This document shows positions 24,182 to 34,350 of a stretch of 64,000 nucleotides of DNA, piece after piece. Under the pieces are notes generated by a model, which made no database searches, was not told the origin of the DNA, and saw nothing but the letters and a program-made list of their open reading frames with translations. The stretch covers positions 84,463-148,462 of the forward strand of contig NZ_FOTD01000004.1 in NCBI RefSeq assembly GCF_900114465.1. The letters run 5' to 3'. The stretch is from Trichococcus palustris (GTDB taxonomy: Bacteria > Bacillota > Bacilli > Lactobacillales > Aerococcaceae). A program made the translations under genes and the position numbers. The number at the start of each line of letters is the position of its first letter. Position 1 is the first letter of the stretch.

Positions 24182-24942
24182 ATGATGTGCAGAAAATCAT
24201 ACAGGCAGCAAGGAGCATTTCACGCTTAACAGCATTGGAGGTAATCGATGGCATTTTTGATGGGTTCATCGAATTCCACGGGGATCGGCGCTTCGGCGAT
24301 GATCCAGCAGTTGTGGGCGGCATCGCCAGCTTGGAAGGCATGCCGGTTACCGTCATCGGAACCCAGAAGGGGCATGATGTCACTGAGAATGTCTATCGTA
24401 ATTTCGGATCGCCGCATCCAGAAGGGTATCGAAAAGCAACCCGGCTGATGCGGCAAGCAGATAAGTTCAACCGCCCAATCATCACCTTCATCAACACGGC
24501 GGGCGCCTTCTGCGATGTGGAATCGGAAGAGCGGGGAATCGGCGACGCCATCTCCGAATCGTTGCTGGTCATGAGCCAGGTGAAAGTGCCGTTGATCGCC
24601 ATCTTCATCGGTGAAGGGGGGAGCGGCGGGGCCTTGGCTTTGGCGATGGGCAATGAAGTGTGGATGCTGGAGAACAGCATGTATTCCGTCCTTTCGCCGG
24701 AAGGGTTCGCTTCGATCTTATGGAAGGAAAGCTCCCGCTCGGAGGAAGCCGCACTCGTCATGAAGTTGACGCCGGATGATCTGCTGAAGCTGGATATCAT
24801 CGACAGAATCATACCGGAAAGAAGGCCGGATGAGCTGTTGCCTGATCTGAAGACGGAGCTGATACGGTCGTTGACGAAATGGAGACGCTTGAGCCCGGTC
24901 GAAATTGTTGCGCAAAGGCAAGAGCGTTTCCGGAAATTTTGA
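24178..24942 (+). CDS. accA: Acetyl-CoA carboxylase, carboxyltransferase alpha subunit
   Basis: The protein has 254 residues. It starts at GTG 24178, overlapping the accD stop (GTGA). It has the AccA core: [58 protein letters not shown], and [20 protein letters not shown]. It forms the alpha2beta2 carboxyltransferase with AccD. A supply of malonyl-CoA would also serve the KASIII/ACP genes 8 kb downstream. That link is inference. Confidence 0.93.
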   Translation: MNDVQKIIQAARSISRLTALEVIDGIFDGFIEFHGDRRFGDDPAVVGGIASLEGMPVTVIGTQKGHDVTENVYRNFGSPHPEGYRKATRLMRQADKFNRPIITFINTAGAFCDVESEERGIGDAISESLLVMSQVKVPLIAIFIGEGGSGGALALAMGNEVWMLENSMYSVLSPEGFASILWKESSRSEEAALVMKLTPDDLLKLDIIDRIIPERRPDELLPDLKTELIRSLTKWRRLSPVEIVAQRQERFRKF

Positions 24943-24988
24943 TGCGGTCAGGTTGTTCAACCGATATTCTGAAAGGTTCAAGTTCGTT

Positions 24989-26116
24989 ATGGGGGAATCT
25001 GATGTGGATAAAAAAATAGGAATTGTAACAATCGTTGATTATAACAATTATGGAAACAGACTGCAGAACTACGCTACGCAACAAGTGCTGAAAAAGGTTG
25101 GCTACGAAGCGGTGACCCTCAAAAATGAAGTGGTCCCTTCCAGACAGGATAAAAGCTTATTTGAAAAAATTCGGGACAAAAAAGTAACGAAGCTGCCTGC
25201 CGCCGTCATCAAGAAAATCCAGTATGAGAAGAACAAGGAGATACATGATTTGCGGCGGGAATGTTTTATCGGCTTCACCAATAAAAACATCGCAGAGAGC
25301 GACTATGTGATCTCTGAAAACCGGATGCCGGCTGATTTGTCGGATCGCTTCGCTTATTTTGTAACGGGAAGCGATCAGGTCTGGAACCCAAGGTATCGCT
25401 ACGGGTCTTCGATTGATTTTTTGACTTTTGCCGACAAAGAAAAAAGAGTGGCGCTTTCGCCCAGCTTTGGCATTTCCGAAATACCCGTGAAGTTTCAACC
25501 GCGTTATATAGAATGGCTTTCTGCATTCAAGGCCTTATCGGTAAGGGAAGAAGCCGGGGCAAACATCATCAAGGAGCTTACGGGAAGGGATGCAGAAGTG
25601 CTCGTTGATCCAACCTTATTATTGGACAAACAGGAGTGGCTTGAAATAGCGCATGAAGCAAAAGGGAAACCGAAAGGGAAGTATCTCCTGACTTATTTTT
25701 TAGGGAATATCAGTAAAACGGACCGAAACTGGATCGGCCAAGTTGCGAAAGAAAATCATCTGGAAGTGGTGCATTTAGCGGACCCGAAGGATAAAAAAAG
25801 CTTCATTACCGGCCCTAGCGAGTTCATCGACTACATCTCTTCCGCAAGTTTGGTCTGCACAGACTCCTTCCACGGTTCCATCTTTTCCATCTTAATGGAG
25901 ACGCCGTTTGTCGTTTTTGAGCGGACGGAAAACAGTAAAATACAGATAGGCTCCCGGATGGTCACCTTATTGAAAACGATGCATCTGGAGGGCCGCCATT
26001 TCAATGAAGTGAGCAAGCAAGCGGATATTTTTCAAATGGATTTTGCTCATACCGGCGAGATTCTTTCCAGAGAAAAAAAGCGAGTGGATGATTATCTCAC
26101 CAAAGCTTTCCAATGA
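24989..26116 (+). CDS. Polysaccharide pyruvyl transferase family protein
   Basis: About 375 residues from ATG 24989 (GAAAGG 12 bases upstream; GTG 25004 with GGGGGA is an alternative). The family pattern is complete: IGIVTIVDYNNYGNRLQNYA, YFVTGSDQVWNPRYR, SVREEAGANIIKEL, VLVDPTLLLD and VCTDSFHGSIFSILMETPFVVF. Members transfer pyruvate from phosphoenolpyruvate to sugar hydroxyls to make acidic ketals on extracellular polysaccharides. The next gene, an F420H2-dehydrogenase-beta-like protein, is a frequent partner in EPS clusters. Confidence 0.87.
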   Translation: MGESDVDKKIGIVTIVDYNNYGNRLQNYATQQVLKKVGYEAVTLKNEVVPSRQDKSLFEKIRDKKVTKLPAAVIKKIQYEKNKEIHDLRRECFIGFTNKNIAESDYVISENRMPADLSDRFAYFVTGSDQVWNPRYRYGSSIDFLTFADKEKRVALSPSFGISEIPVKFQPRYIEWLSAFKALSVREEAGANIIKELTGRDAEVLVDPTLLLDKQEWLEIAHEAKGKPKGKYLLTYFLGNISKTDRNWIGQVAKENHLEVVHLADPKDKKSFITGPSEFIDYISSASLVCTDSFHGSIFSILMETPFVVFERTENSKIQIGSRMVTLLKTMHLEGRHFNEVSKQADIFQMDFAHTGEILSREKKRVDDYLTKAFQ

Positions 26117-26186
26117 GTGAACAAAGAAGTGCCGTTGTTCAGCAACGAAGCGGAATATTTCAATTTGCCAAGATGACAAGAGGCGT

Positions 26187-27602
26187 ATGGATATGGAAAA
26201 TGATCAGGAAGAGCTTTATCAAACAGTCATTGCCAACAAGTATTGCATCGGTTGCGGGGTGTGTGCCGCATCTGAGGATTCGCCTTTTGACATGGCATTC
26301 AATGAAAAAGGGCAATATCAGCCTGTGATGAAAGAGCGACAGGCAGCTGAGGCTTACGTGGGCAATCTTTGTGCTACCTGCCCCTTCTCGGACCAGTGCC
26401 GAAATGAAACGGAAATAGCGGCAAGCCTGTTTGGCGGATCAGCCGGGATCACCTTTAATGACTATACCGGCTATTACTTGAACACGTATGGAGCCTACGT
26501 AAAGGGCGATGCATTCAGGGAAAAAGGCAGTTCCGGCGGGATGGGGAACTGGATTGCGGCAAAATTATTGGAGGATGACTTGGTTGACGCCATCATCCAT
26601 GTGAAAGAGGCGAAGGATGGCAGCGGCAGGCTGTTCAGCTATCAAGTTTCCACTACTGTCCCCGAGCTTTTGGACGGGGCCAAATCAAAGTATTATCCGA
26701 TCGAATTATCAGCTGTCATCAAACAGGTCATGGCCAATCCGGGGCGCTATGCCATCTTCGGGATCCCCTGCTTCATAAAGTCGGTCAGACTGCTTGCTGA
26801 GAAAAACAGGATTTTTGATGAACGAATCATCTTTACGATCGGCTTGGTGTGCGGCCATTTAAAGAGTGACCAATTTGCAAAATCCATCGGTTGGCAAATG
26901 GGGATTGAGCCCGATAAGCTAACGGAAATTGATTTCCGACAGAAAATCCCGGGCAGAAAATCTTCGGATTATGGTGTTGAAGTAAGCGGCGAGGTCGCTG
27001 GCCAGGCTGTCACGAAGACTGCTTTGACAAGGGATCTGTATACGACCCATTGGGGGGACGGCTTATTCAAATACACTGCCTGCGATTATTGCGATGATGT
27101 TTTGGCAGAAACGGCCGATGTGACGATAGGGGATGCCTGGCTGCCGGAATATGAAAAAGACAGCAACGGAACGAATATTGTCGTCGTCAGGAATCAAATC
27201 ATACAGGATGTCATCGACAGACATCGGGAAGAGTTGTTCCTTGAAGCGTTGAGCATGGACAAGGTGTACCAATCACAGGCTGGCGGTTTCCGTCACAGAA
27301 GGCAAGGGCTTGCCTATCGCTTATATCTCAAGGATAAAAAGGGCGAATGGCGGCCGCAAAAAAGGGTTCAAGCCAGTGCTGATGCTACAGCCAAACGGAA
27401 AAAAATATATGTGAAGCGGATGGCTTTGGTTGAGGAAAGCTATCGCGCCTATGAGGCAGCGGTTAAGGCCGGCGATTTTCAGTACTTCATCACGTACATG
27501 AACCCGATCTTAAAAGATTACCAAAAGGTAAATGATCGGCCATTCGTCATCCGGGCACTGGGGAAAGTGAAGCGGATATTCCTGGATCCCCTGCGGAAAT
27601 AA
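26187..27602 (+). CDS. Coenzyme F420 hydrogenase/dehydrogenase beta-subunit-like iron-sulfur protein
   Basis: The protein has 471 residues. An N-terminal ferredoxin-like cluster site (CIGCGVCAAS at about 20-29 and CATCPFSDQC at about 60-70) is followed by the FrhB-like core: KGSSGGMGNWIAAKLL, IFGIPCFIKSVRLLAE, GLVCGHLKSDQFA, and YCDDVLAETADVTIGDAW. Homologues occur next to pyruvyl transferases in many capsule/EPS loci. Lactobacillales do not make F420, so a flavin-linked redox role in sugar modification is likely but unproven. Confidence 0.83.
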   Translation: MDMENDQEELYQTVIANKYCIGCGVCAASEDSPFDMAFNEKGQYQPVMKERQAAEAYVGNLCATCPFSDQCRNETEIAASLFGGSAGITFNDYTGYYLNTYGAYVKGDAFREKGSSGGMGNWIAAKLLEDDLVDAIIHVKEAKDGSGRLFSYQVSTTVPELLDGAKSKYYPIELSAVIKQVMANPGRYAIFGIPCFIKSVRLLAEKNRIFDERIIFTIGLVCGHLKSDQFAKSIGWQMGIEPDKLTEIDFRQKIPGRKSSDYGVEVSGEVAGQAVTKTALTRDLYTTHWGDGLFKYTACDYCDDVLAETADVTIGDAWLPEYEKDSNGTNIVVVRNQIIQDVIDRHREELFLEALSMDKVYQSQAGGFRHRRQGLAYRLYLKDKKGEWRPQKRVQASADATAKRKKIYVKRMALVEESYRAYEAAVKAGDFQYFITYMNPILKDYQKVNDRPFVIRALGKVKRIFLDPLRK

Positions 27603-27699
27603 GGAATGCCAGAGTCGTTCAGCTGCTGTTTTCGCAGGATGAATAACATCTGAAAAGTCAGGGTATTCCGTGAGTCGATTGTTGAAAGGAGGGGATAAG

Positions 27700-29103
27700 G
27701 TGAATGCATACAAAAAATTATTGAGTAACTCCTTCCTTTTTGCAATCGGCAACTTGGGGAGTAAAATCATCTTATTTATCCTTGTCCCCTTGTATACGTA
27801 CTATTTGACGACTGCTGAATACGGATTCGTGGATATCGTTACGACAACCACCAACTTATTGTTGCCGATCCTATCGGCCAATGTGTTTGAAGCAGTCTTG
27901 CGGTTCGCGATGGATAAAGAGGAATCGCAAAGCGAAGTTCTGTCCAACAGCTTACTGGTGGGGGGATTGGGAGCGCTCGTGGCTGTTTTGCTTTATCCGC
28001 TCCTGGCGCTGCTGAAGGTCGACCAGGAAATGCTGAATTATATCTATGTCATTTTGATATTGCAGGTGTTTCAAAATATTTTTTCACAATTCGCCAGAGC
28101 GCTTGGGGAAATAAAGGTTTTCGCCATCAATGGCATTTGGATGACGCTCGTTATGAGTATTGCCAATGTGGTTCTGTTGACGCGCTATCATATGGGGATC
28201 GCCGGCTATTTGCTCAGCATTGTCATCGCGAATATAGCTTCCATCCTATACTTGATTGTGGCTGTGAAAATATGGAAATACATGAGTCTCTCCAGTTTAA
28301 ACAAACCGCTTGTAAAAAAAATGTTGGCCTATGCGGTGCCGATCATCCCCAACAGCATCATGTGGTGGTTGATCAATGCTTCGAACCGGTATTTTATTCT
28401 GGGGTTCTTGACCGCCAGCGCGAACGGCATCTATGCGGTGTCCAATAAAATCCCCGGCATCTTGAGCATCGTAACCTCCATTTTTACCCAATCTTGGCAA
28501 TTGTCCGCGATCGAAGAATATGAGAGCGAATATAAATCGGAGTTTTATTCCAAAGTATTTAACTACTATTCCTCCTTGCTGTTTCTAGGGACGAGCGGCA
28601 TCTTGGTTATCTTGAAATTTTTCATGGCGCACTTCATTGCGCCGGAATACTATGAAGCCTGGCAATCGGTTCCCTTCCTGTTGCTGAGTGTCGTCTTTTC
28701 GAGCTTCTCCTCTTTCCTTGGCACCAATTATTTAGCCGCAAAAGAGACGCGTGGGGTATTCCGGACTTCTGTTTACGGCGGCTTAGCGAGTCTGGGGTTT
28801 AATTTTTTGTTGATTCCCTTTTTTGGCCTGATCGGCGCTGCTGTGGCAAGCATGCTAAGTTTTGCAATCATGTGGGTTCTGAGGATCTTTGACACGAAAA
28901 GATACATAGATACGGCCATCGATGCAAAAAACATGATCATCAACCTCGCGCTGACAGGAATTCAAATCGGCATCTTGTTTTTGAATCTGAAATATGAAGT
29001 CCTGATGGAAATGACACTGTTTATTTTCCAGTTCATCAACAATAGAACGTTACTGTCACCGTTGAAGGGAATAACCAAAAAAATGAATAAAAACAAGGAA
29101 TGA
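27700..29103 (+). CDS. Oligosaccharide flippase (Wzx-like), 1 of 3
   Basis: GTG 27700 follows AAAGGAGGGG, giving 467 residues with about 14 predicted membrane segments. SNSFLFAIGNLGSKIILFILVPLYTYYLTTAEYG is the typical start of the MOP/polysaccharide-export flippase family. It would move lipid-linked repeat units across the membrane. The codons upstream to 27670 lack a ribosome site. Confidence 0.85.
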   Translation: MNAYKKLLSNSFLFAIGNLGSKIILFILVPLYTYYLTTAEYGFVDIVTTTTNLLLPILSANVFEAVLRFAMDKEESQSEVLSNSLLVGGLGALVAVLLYPLLALLKVDQEMLNYIYVILILQVFQNIFSQFARALGEIKVFAINGIWMTLVMSIANVVLLTRYHMGIAGYLLSIVIANIASILYLIVAVKIWKYMSLSSLNKPLVKKMLAYAVPIIPNSIMWWLINASNRYFILGFLTASANGIYAVSNKIPGILSIVTSIFTQSWQLSAIEEYESEYKSEFYSKVFNYYSSLLFLGTSGILVILKFFMAHFIAPEYYEAWQSVPFLLLSVVFSSFSSFLGTNYLAAKETRGVFRTSVYGGLASLGFNFLLIPFFGLIGAAVASMLSFAIMWVLRIFDTKRYIDTAIDAKNMIINLALTGIQIGILFLNLKYEVLMEMTLFIFQFINNRTLLSPLKGITKKMNKNKE

Positions 29104-29313
29104 TCAGGGGCAGAAGCTAGCATCTGATACGTCCTGTTTCAAGTCTCCCTTGCTGCTGCACGCGCCAACTACCGACGGAACGAATCCAACAAACGGTTTA
29201 TTGGGGCAAACTACAGTCTGTCGCCAGCCAAATAGAAACCTGTTAGGGAATGAAAGACGATGTTGTCTGGGCATCCCTTTAGCCAACGTTTTGGCTCCGA
29301 AGGAGGGCTTGAG

Positions 29314-30975
29314 ATGAAATTAAAAATGATTGCGCTGGTTCCTTACATACTAATGCTTCTTATGTACGGCAAGCTGCCAGATATGGCACAAACGCTGAAA
29401 GCAGATATCGCCCTTCTCAACAGCAACAAGGACGTAACGGTAACGGAAATATCAAATTCCGGCAACACAGAGTCGGCAAAAAAGGAAATAAGCATTGACT
29501 CTTTCCCGAAATGGGAAACGGATAAGGATGACACAGAACGCATCCAAAGGGCGGTCGATTATTGCTTGGCGAATGGCAAGGATCTGTTCTTCCCAAGCGG
29601 CGGTTCTTATGTCCTGCGCTCAGTGGATGTTGATGCGGGGCTGAGGCTCGTCGGCTATGGTGCGACCTTCACATTGGCCGACAATCAACCCAAGTTCACA
29701 AGGATGTTCACAACCGAGAACAGAGCATGGAAATCGGCGAAGGCCTCCGATTATCTGATCTTTGAAGGGATGACCTTCGACGGGAACTGTTGGAATCAAG
29801 GCCCGTTCCTGAACTATGAAATGGAGCAGCAATTCGGCATCATGTATATGGGGTCGACCGACGGGACGGGCATGCTGCGCGGGAAAGTGATCAGTTGCCG
29901 CTTCCAAAACTGGGCCGCCGACGGGGTGCACATCTATACGAACGCGGACGTTGAAGTCACCGGAAGTTCTTCCATCAACTGCTTCAGGGGCGGAATTGTT
30001 GCCAGCGGGAGCCCATCCAACATCCGAGTGACCGATTTTGTCGCGGAAAAAGGCGAATTTGGGAAAGCGATGGACTTCGAAATCGATACCGCGGCCAAAA
30101 TGAATCTCACCGTCGATTCGGTTCGGGCTTATCGGGGCGTCGACATTGAACTCTCCGAAGGCTCAACGGCTAAGGTAGAGGGATTGACTGTCGTTGACAG
30201 CTTAACAACCGTATATGGATTTAAGGATGAAATCACCATCAACAATTCCAGCCTGGGGCACCTCGAAGTCATCAATGCCACAAATACAACCATCAATAAC
30301 AGCACCATCACCGCAACGCCAAGCACCACCGAAGACGTCGACGGAGCCTATGTATGGGTAGTGGATAGCTTTGACGCGTTGCCCAAGGAAGATTACTATA
30401 CGGTATTCAATAACTGCACCTTTGTACGCTCGGACAAAGATAACCTAGTCGAAACGGGGAAAGAAATAAATGCAGTGAAGGGCTATTTCGGGAAAATTGC
30501 GCTGAATGATTGCACGATTGGAAAAGGTTTCACAAAAGGCTACTACGGGTTTGGCGTGGCATATTCCTATCTCACCAATGTCTTCTTTGACAGCGATACG
30601 GCAGTAGCCATGCAGCCGCTATCCTGGGCAAGAACCTACCAAGTGGTGCTCGACAATGTGCAATATGGGGAGAACAACAGCGTTCCGTATCTTTTTTTAG
30701 ACTATATGGAGACGGCGCCTTATACGATTGTGGCGTTTAAAAATATGACAGTGGACAGCACCAAAGCAGGATACGCCGGCGCTGAAGCAATCGGCACCAC
30801 CAAAATAGAGAGCAGCCGCATCATCTCCGTCGTTGCTGATCCCACTACCACCAGCGTTCCCGGTTTTATCGGCGACACCGCCAGACTGGCCACGCCCGTG
30901 GAAGGGCAAGCTTATGAGTGGGTGGCCACCACCAGCGATCCTATTGCCGCCACTTGGGAAGTATCCAAGCAATAG
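29314..30975 (+). CDS. Secreted right-handed beta-helix (pectate-lyase-fold) protein
   Basis: ATG 29314 follows AGGAGGG, giving 553 residues. A signal-like N-terminus (KLKMIALVPYILMLLMYG) is followed by a pectate-lyase-superfamily start: DDTERIQRAVDYCLANGKDLFFPSGGSYVL, LVGYGATF and FEGMTFDGNCWN. Repeating short coils with Asn ladders follow (ITINNSS, VINATNTTINNSTI). The fold is used by polysaccharide lyases, epimerases and phage tailspikes. In an EPS cluster, a lyase or depolymerase for the secreted polymer is likely. No catalytic residues could be assigned. Confidence 0.75.
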   Translation: MKLKMIALVPYILMLLMYGKLPDMAQTLKADIALLNSNKDVTVTEISNSGNTESAKKEISIDSFPKWETDKDDTERIQRAVDYCLANGKDLFFPSGGSYVLRSVDVDAGLRLVGYGATFTLADNQPKFTRMFTTENRAWKSAKASDYLIFEGMTFDGNCWNQGPFLNYEMEQQFGIMYMGSTDGTGMLRGKVISCRFQNWAADGVHIYTNADVEVTGSSSINCFRGGIVASGSPSNIRVTDFVAEKGEFGKAMDFEIDTAAKMNLTVDSVRAYRGVDIELSEGSTAKVEGLTVVDSLTTVYGFKDEITINNSSLGHLEVINATNTTINNSTITATPSTTEDVDGAYVWVVDSFDALPKEDYYTVFNNCTFVRSDKDNLVETGKEINAVKGYFGKIALNDCTIGKGFTKGYYGFGVAYSYLTNVFFDSDTAVAMQPLSWARTYQVVLDNVQYGENNSVPYLFLDYMETAPYTIVAFKNMTVDSTKAGYAGAEAIGTTKIESSRIISVVADPTTTSVPGFIGDTARLATPVEGQAYEWVATTSDPIAATWEVSKQ

Positions 30976-31061
30976 CTGCCATCAAACGTTTCGTTTTTAT
31001 CAGCTATTGTTTTTTGCAGGTCAAATGAAGTGAATTATTTCGTTCTTCCTTTCTTTCAAGC

Positions 31062-31067
31062 TATAAT
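31062..31067 (+). promoter_or_regulatory. TATAAT -10 box upstream of the acyl-supply block
   Basis: TATAAT stands 169 bp before ATG 31236, in a 260-bp gap with no gene. No clear -35 box at normal spacing was found. The intervening leader is unusually long for a simple promoter. Confidence 0.4.
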
Positions 31068-31235
31068 AATATTAAATAGATACTTGCGAAGAGGGAGCGG
31101 TGTTGCACAGATTTTCTTTCGTTCTTGCCTAAGTGCAAGCAGCAGTCATATTTTTAATGCATCACAAAATGAAATCGTTTTAACAGTGCGTTTCTAGGAG
31201 TCTATCGCCACACTTAACAATGGAGGCTGATTTGA

Positions 31236-32768
31236 ATGAAAAAGAATGTATTGGAGTATTTTGAAAACACGCTTTTGCAGTATAGGGACAAAACCGCTAT
31301 AAGGGATGAACACAAAGAACTGACTTTCGGCGAATGGGAGCAGTGTGCCAAAAGGCTGAGTCTTTCCATCCGCCGCCAGTCGGAAGCCATGAGAAGGCCG
31401 ATTGCGGTATTTTTGCCGAAAAGCGCCGACAGCCTCGTCGCATTTATGGGTATCCTGTACAGCGGGAACATTTATGCTCCCCTCGATGTCCATTCTCCGG
31501 CTGCCAGAATAAGAAACATCTTGGAACACTTGGAAGACCCGCTTGTCATCACTTCGGAGGAGCACAAGGAATCCTTACTTGCGATGGGTGTCGCTCCCGA
31601 AGACATTATCGGTATCGAGGAGGCTTACGACGAAGCGGTTGTCTATGACAACGCGGCTGTCCTTGCCCATCTGGACGGACTCATCGATACAGATCCCATC
31701 TACATCATCCACACATCAGGATCGACGGGCACGCCCAAGGGGGTCGTCATTTCCCACAAAGGTGTCATCAACTACATCGATTGGGCTGTGGCCTGCTTTG
31801 ACATCACTTCAGAAGAAATCATCGGCAGCCAATCCCCTTTTTACTTCGATAATTCAACCTTGGACATCTATCTCTGTTTGGCTACCGCGGCAACACTTGT
31901 CATCATTCCGGAACACCACTTTGCCTTCCCGGTCAAGCTGATGGATTATGTCGCCTCACAGAACATCAACTTCGTTTTCTGGGTACCGTCGGTGTTGATC
32001 AACGTGGCCAATACCAAGGCCTTGGATCATGTCGATTCCAGCGGTCTGGAAAAAGTTCTGTTCGCCGGTGAAGCGATGCCGAACAAGCACCTCAATTATT
32101 GGCGCAGCAAGCTGCCGGATTCCCTGTTCGCCAACCTGTATGGCCCTACCGAAATAACGGTGGATTGCACCTATTATAAGGTGGAGCGGGCATTCGAGGA
32201 CAGTGAACGGCTGCCGATCGGTTTTCCGTGCCGGAATGCCGATGTCATCATCCTGAACGAGGAGAACAAGGCGGTGACCGGAAGCGAGATGGGCGAACTG
32301 TGTGTGCGGGGCAGCTCCATCGCCTTGGGCTATTGGAATGACCAGGCCAAGAGCGATCAGGTCTTTATCCAAAATCCGCTCAACAACCATTACTTCGACC
32401 GCATCTATCGGACCGGCGATCTTGTCTACGTCAACGAATACAACGAAATCATCTATGTCGGCAGGAAGGACACCCAGATCAAGTATATGGGGTACCGGAT
32501 CGAACTGGGCGAAATCGAAACGGCTTTGCTGAGCCTGAGCGGCATCCACAATTCCTGCGTCATTTACAACTCGGACCGGAAGGAAATAACCATGTTTTAT
32601 GAAGGGGCCAGCGAACTCGGCAAAGCGACGATCAGAAAGGAACTGAGCCCGTTGCTGCCGAAATACATGATCCCGACCAAAATCATCATGCTGGAACAGT
32701 TGCCGTTGAATAAGAACGGAAAAATCGACCGAAAGACATTGGCTGCGGAGTGGCTGCACAATAGTTGA
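31236..32768 (+). CDS. Acyl/amino-acid adenylating enzyme (DltA/NRPS A-domain type)
   Basis: The protein has 510 residues with all core motifs of adenylation domains: IHTSGSTGTPKGVVISHKG (about 157-175), NLYGPTEITVDCTYYKV, YRTGDLV (about 391), and the C-terminal NGKIDRK (about 494), whose first Lys is catalytic. The size and lack of a fused carrier domain are DltA-like. It activates a carboxylic or amino acid with ATP and loads it on a carrier protein, here almost certainly the ACP encoded 32 bases downstream. The substrate cannot be deduced. No dltB/dltD is nearby, so this is not the teichoic-acid D-alanylation operon. Confidence 0.85.
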   Translation: MKKNVLEYFENTLLQYRDKTAIRDEHKELTFGEWEQCAKRLSLSIRRQSEAMRRPIAVFLPKSADSLVAFMGILYSGNIYAPLDVHSPAARIRNILEHLEDPLVITSEEHKESLLAMGVAPEDIIGIEEAYDEAVVYDNAAVLAHLDGLIDTDPIYIIHTSGSTGTPKGVVISHKGVINYIDWAVACFDITSEEIIGSQSPFYFDNSTLDIYLCLATAATLVIIPEHHFAFPVKLMDYVASQNINFVFWVPSVLINVANTKALDHVDSSGLEKVLFAGEAMPNKHLNYWRSKLPDSLFANLYGPTEITVDCTYYKVERAFEDSERLPIGFPCRNADVIILNEENKAVTGSEMGELCVRGSSIALGYWNDQAKSDQVFIQNPLNNHYFDRIYRTGDLVYVNEYNEIIYVGRKDTQIKYMGYRIELGEIETALLSLSGIHNSCVIYNSDRKEITMFYEGASELGKATIRKELSPLLPKYMIPTKIIMLEQLPLNKNGKIDRKTLAAEWLHNS

Positions 32769-32799
32769 GGCGAGTAGCCGGAAGGAGGGGAAGGATCAC

Positions 32800-33030
32800 A
32801 TGGAAAAATTAGTGGCGATACTGAACGAAATACGGCCGGAATACGATTGGGAAAATGCGGATGACTTCATTGCGAATGGAATGCTGGATTCCTTCGACAT
32901 CATCGTTTTGGTGACGGAGCTGGAGAGCGCCTATCCGATTTCTGTGGATGGAAGCGACATTTTGGCGGAGAACTTCAGCAGCTTGGAAGCGATTGCGGAT
33001 CTGGTAAGAAAGAGCGGTGGTATTGTATGA
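32800..33030 (+). CDS. Acyl carrier protein 1
   Basis: The protein has 76 residues. NGMLDSFDIIVLVTELE contains the Asp-Ser phosphopantetheine attachment site (Ser31). Its stop overlaps the KASIII start by 4 bases, so the two are translationally coupled. It is the expected acceptor of the adenylating enzyme. Confidence 0.87.
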   Translation: MEKLVAILNEIRPEYDWENADDFIANGMLDSFDIIVLVTELESAYPISVDGSDILAENFSSLEAIADLVRKSGGIV

Positions 33031-34091
33031 ATTTCAACTATAAGAACAAGCGGATCAGCGGCATTCTGACCGTGCTGCCGCAAAATGAAGTGCGATTCGA
33101 GGACGAAGCGGAAAACTATAATTTCTCCGTCAAACAGTCCATGAAGCTGAAAAAAATAATGGGCTATGATAAGCATCGGATCGTCGAAGGGGATACGAGC
33201 GTGTCGGATCTCTGCATATTCGGGATGAAGCATCTGCTGGATGAGGGCTTGATCAACGGGGATGACATCGATGCACTGATACTGGTTACCCAGACACCGG
33301 ATTACTACATGCCTCCGACGAGCAATGTCATTCAGGGGGAATTGGGGCTGAAGCAGGATATGCTTTGCTTGGACATCAACCAGGGTTGCGCCGGCTATTT
33401 GGTGGGGCTGATCCAAGCTTTCAACATGTTGGAACAGGATACGATCAAAAAAGTGGCCTTGCTGAATGCGGATGTGCTCAGCCGCAGGACTTCCAAACGG
33501 GACCGAGGCAGCTATCCGCTGATCGGCGACGCGGCCTCGGTGACCATCGTGGAAAGGGATCTCGGCAATAGCCGGATCCATGCGAACCTGAAGATGGACG
33601 GATCCGGCTACAAGGAACTGATCATCCCCGCAGGGGGCATGCGGATGCCCGCCACCAGCGAAACGGGAGTGATGGAGGTGGATGAGGCCGGGAATTACCG
33701 AAGCCTGGACCATCTCAAAATGAACGGCGAAGCGGTCTTCAACTTTGTGCAGACAGAAATACCGCCGTTGGTCGACAGTCTGCTTGCGGCTGCCGAAACG
33801 TCGAAAGAGGAAGTAGATTATTTCATGTTCCACCAACCGAACCGGTTTATGCTGGAAAAATTGGCCGACAAGATGGGCGTGGCGCGCGAAAAACTTCCGA
33901 ACAATGTGGTCGAAAACTTCGGCAACTCAAGCAGTGTGACCATTCCTGTAAATATGGCCTTTAACCTGGGCGAAAAACTCCTGACGGATTCTTACAAAGT
34001 TTGCCTGTCCGGTTTTGGGGTCGGCCTTTCCTGCAGCGCGATGCTGATGGATATCGGGAACCTGGATTTTTGTCGGATGATTGAATATTAG
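33027..34091 (+). CDS. 3-oxoacyl-ACP synthase III-like condensing enzyme
   Basis: The protein has 354 residues, slightly longer than FabH. The Cys-His-Asn triad is intact: NQGCAGYLVG (Cys about 120), FHQPNRFML (His about 268) and NFGNSSSVTIP (Asn about 299). GFGVGLSCSAM replaces the usual C-terminal FabH motif, as in specialised KASIII enzymes. It would join a starter acyl group to a malonyl-type extender on ACP, or transfer an acyl group. It lies between two ACP genes, apart from any fatty-acid operon, which points to a dedicated polysaccharide substituent. Confidence 0.87.
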   Translation: MNFNYKNKRISGILTVLPQNEVRFEDEAENYNFSVKQSMKLKKIMGYDKHRIVEGDTSVSDLCIFGMKHLLDEGLINGDDIDALILVTQTPDYYMPPTSNVIQGELGLKQDMLCLDINQGCAGYLVGLIQAFNMLEQDTIKKVALLNADVLSRRTSKRDRGSYPLIGDAASVTIVERDLGNSRIHANLKMDGSGYKELIIPAGGMRMPATSETGVMEVDEAGNYRSLDHLKMNGEAVFNFVQTEIPPLVDSLLAAAETSKEEVDYFMFHQPNRFMLEKLADKMGVAREKLPNNVVENFGNSSSVTIPVNMAFNLGEKLLTDSYKVCLSGFGVGLSCSAMLMDIGNLDFCRMIEY

Positions 34092-34112
34092 ACGCGAGGA
34101 GGCGAGGAACTC

Positions 34113-34337
34113 ATGGAAAATTTCTATGATGAATTTGCGGAAATACTGGAAGTGGACGAAGTGACGAGGGAAGATTTGTTGGATGATTACGAAGGCTGGG
34201 ATTCCCTGGGGCTGCTGTCCACCCAGATCATGGCAGAGGAAAACTACGGTGTGAAGATCAGCAACGGGGACATAAAGGGCCTGGCGACTGTCGGGGATAT
34301 CGAAGATTTGATTCAATCAAGAAGAAACGCCGGATAA
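34113..34337 (+). CDS. Acyl carrier protein 2
   Basis: The protein has 74 residues. YEGWDSLGLLSTQIM holds the phosphopantetheine Ser (about 30). It differs clearly from ACP 1, suggesting that the two carry different acyl intermediates (starter and product, for instance). Confidence 0.87.
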   Translation: MENFYDEFAEILEVDEVTREDLLDDYEGWDSLGLLSTQIMAEENYGVKISNGDIKGLATVGDIEDLIQSRRNAG

Positions 34338-34350
34338 GGGGGACGACCAG

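Noticed and set aside
24905..24988. N-terminal extension of the pyruvyl transferase overlapping accA
   Set aside because: The extra residues do not resemble the family; ATG 24989 or GTG 25004 have ribosome sites.
32931..33836. 301-codon minus-strand ORF
   Set aside because: Antisense to the KASIII gene, whose catalytic residues are all present.
31236..34337. dlt (teichoic-acid D-alanylation) operon
   Set aside because: DltA-like enzyme and ACP are present, but DltB and DltD are absent and a KASIII and second ACP follow.
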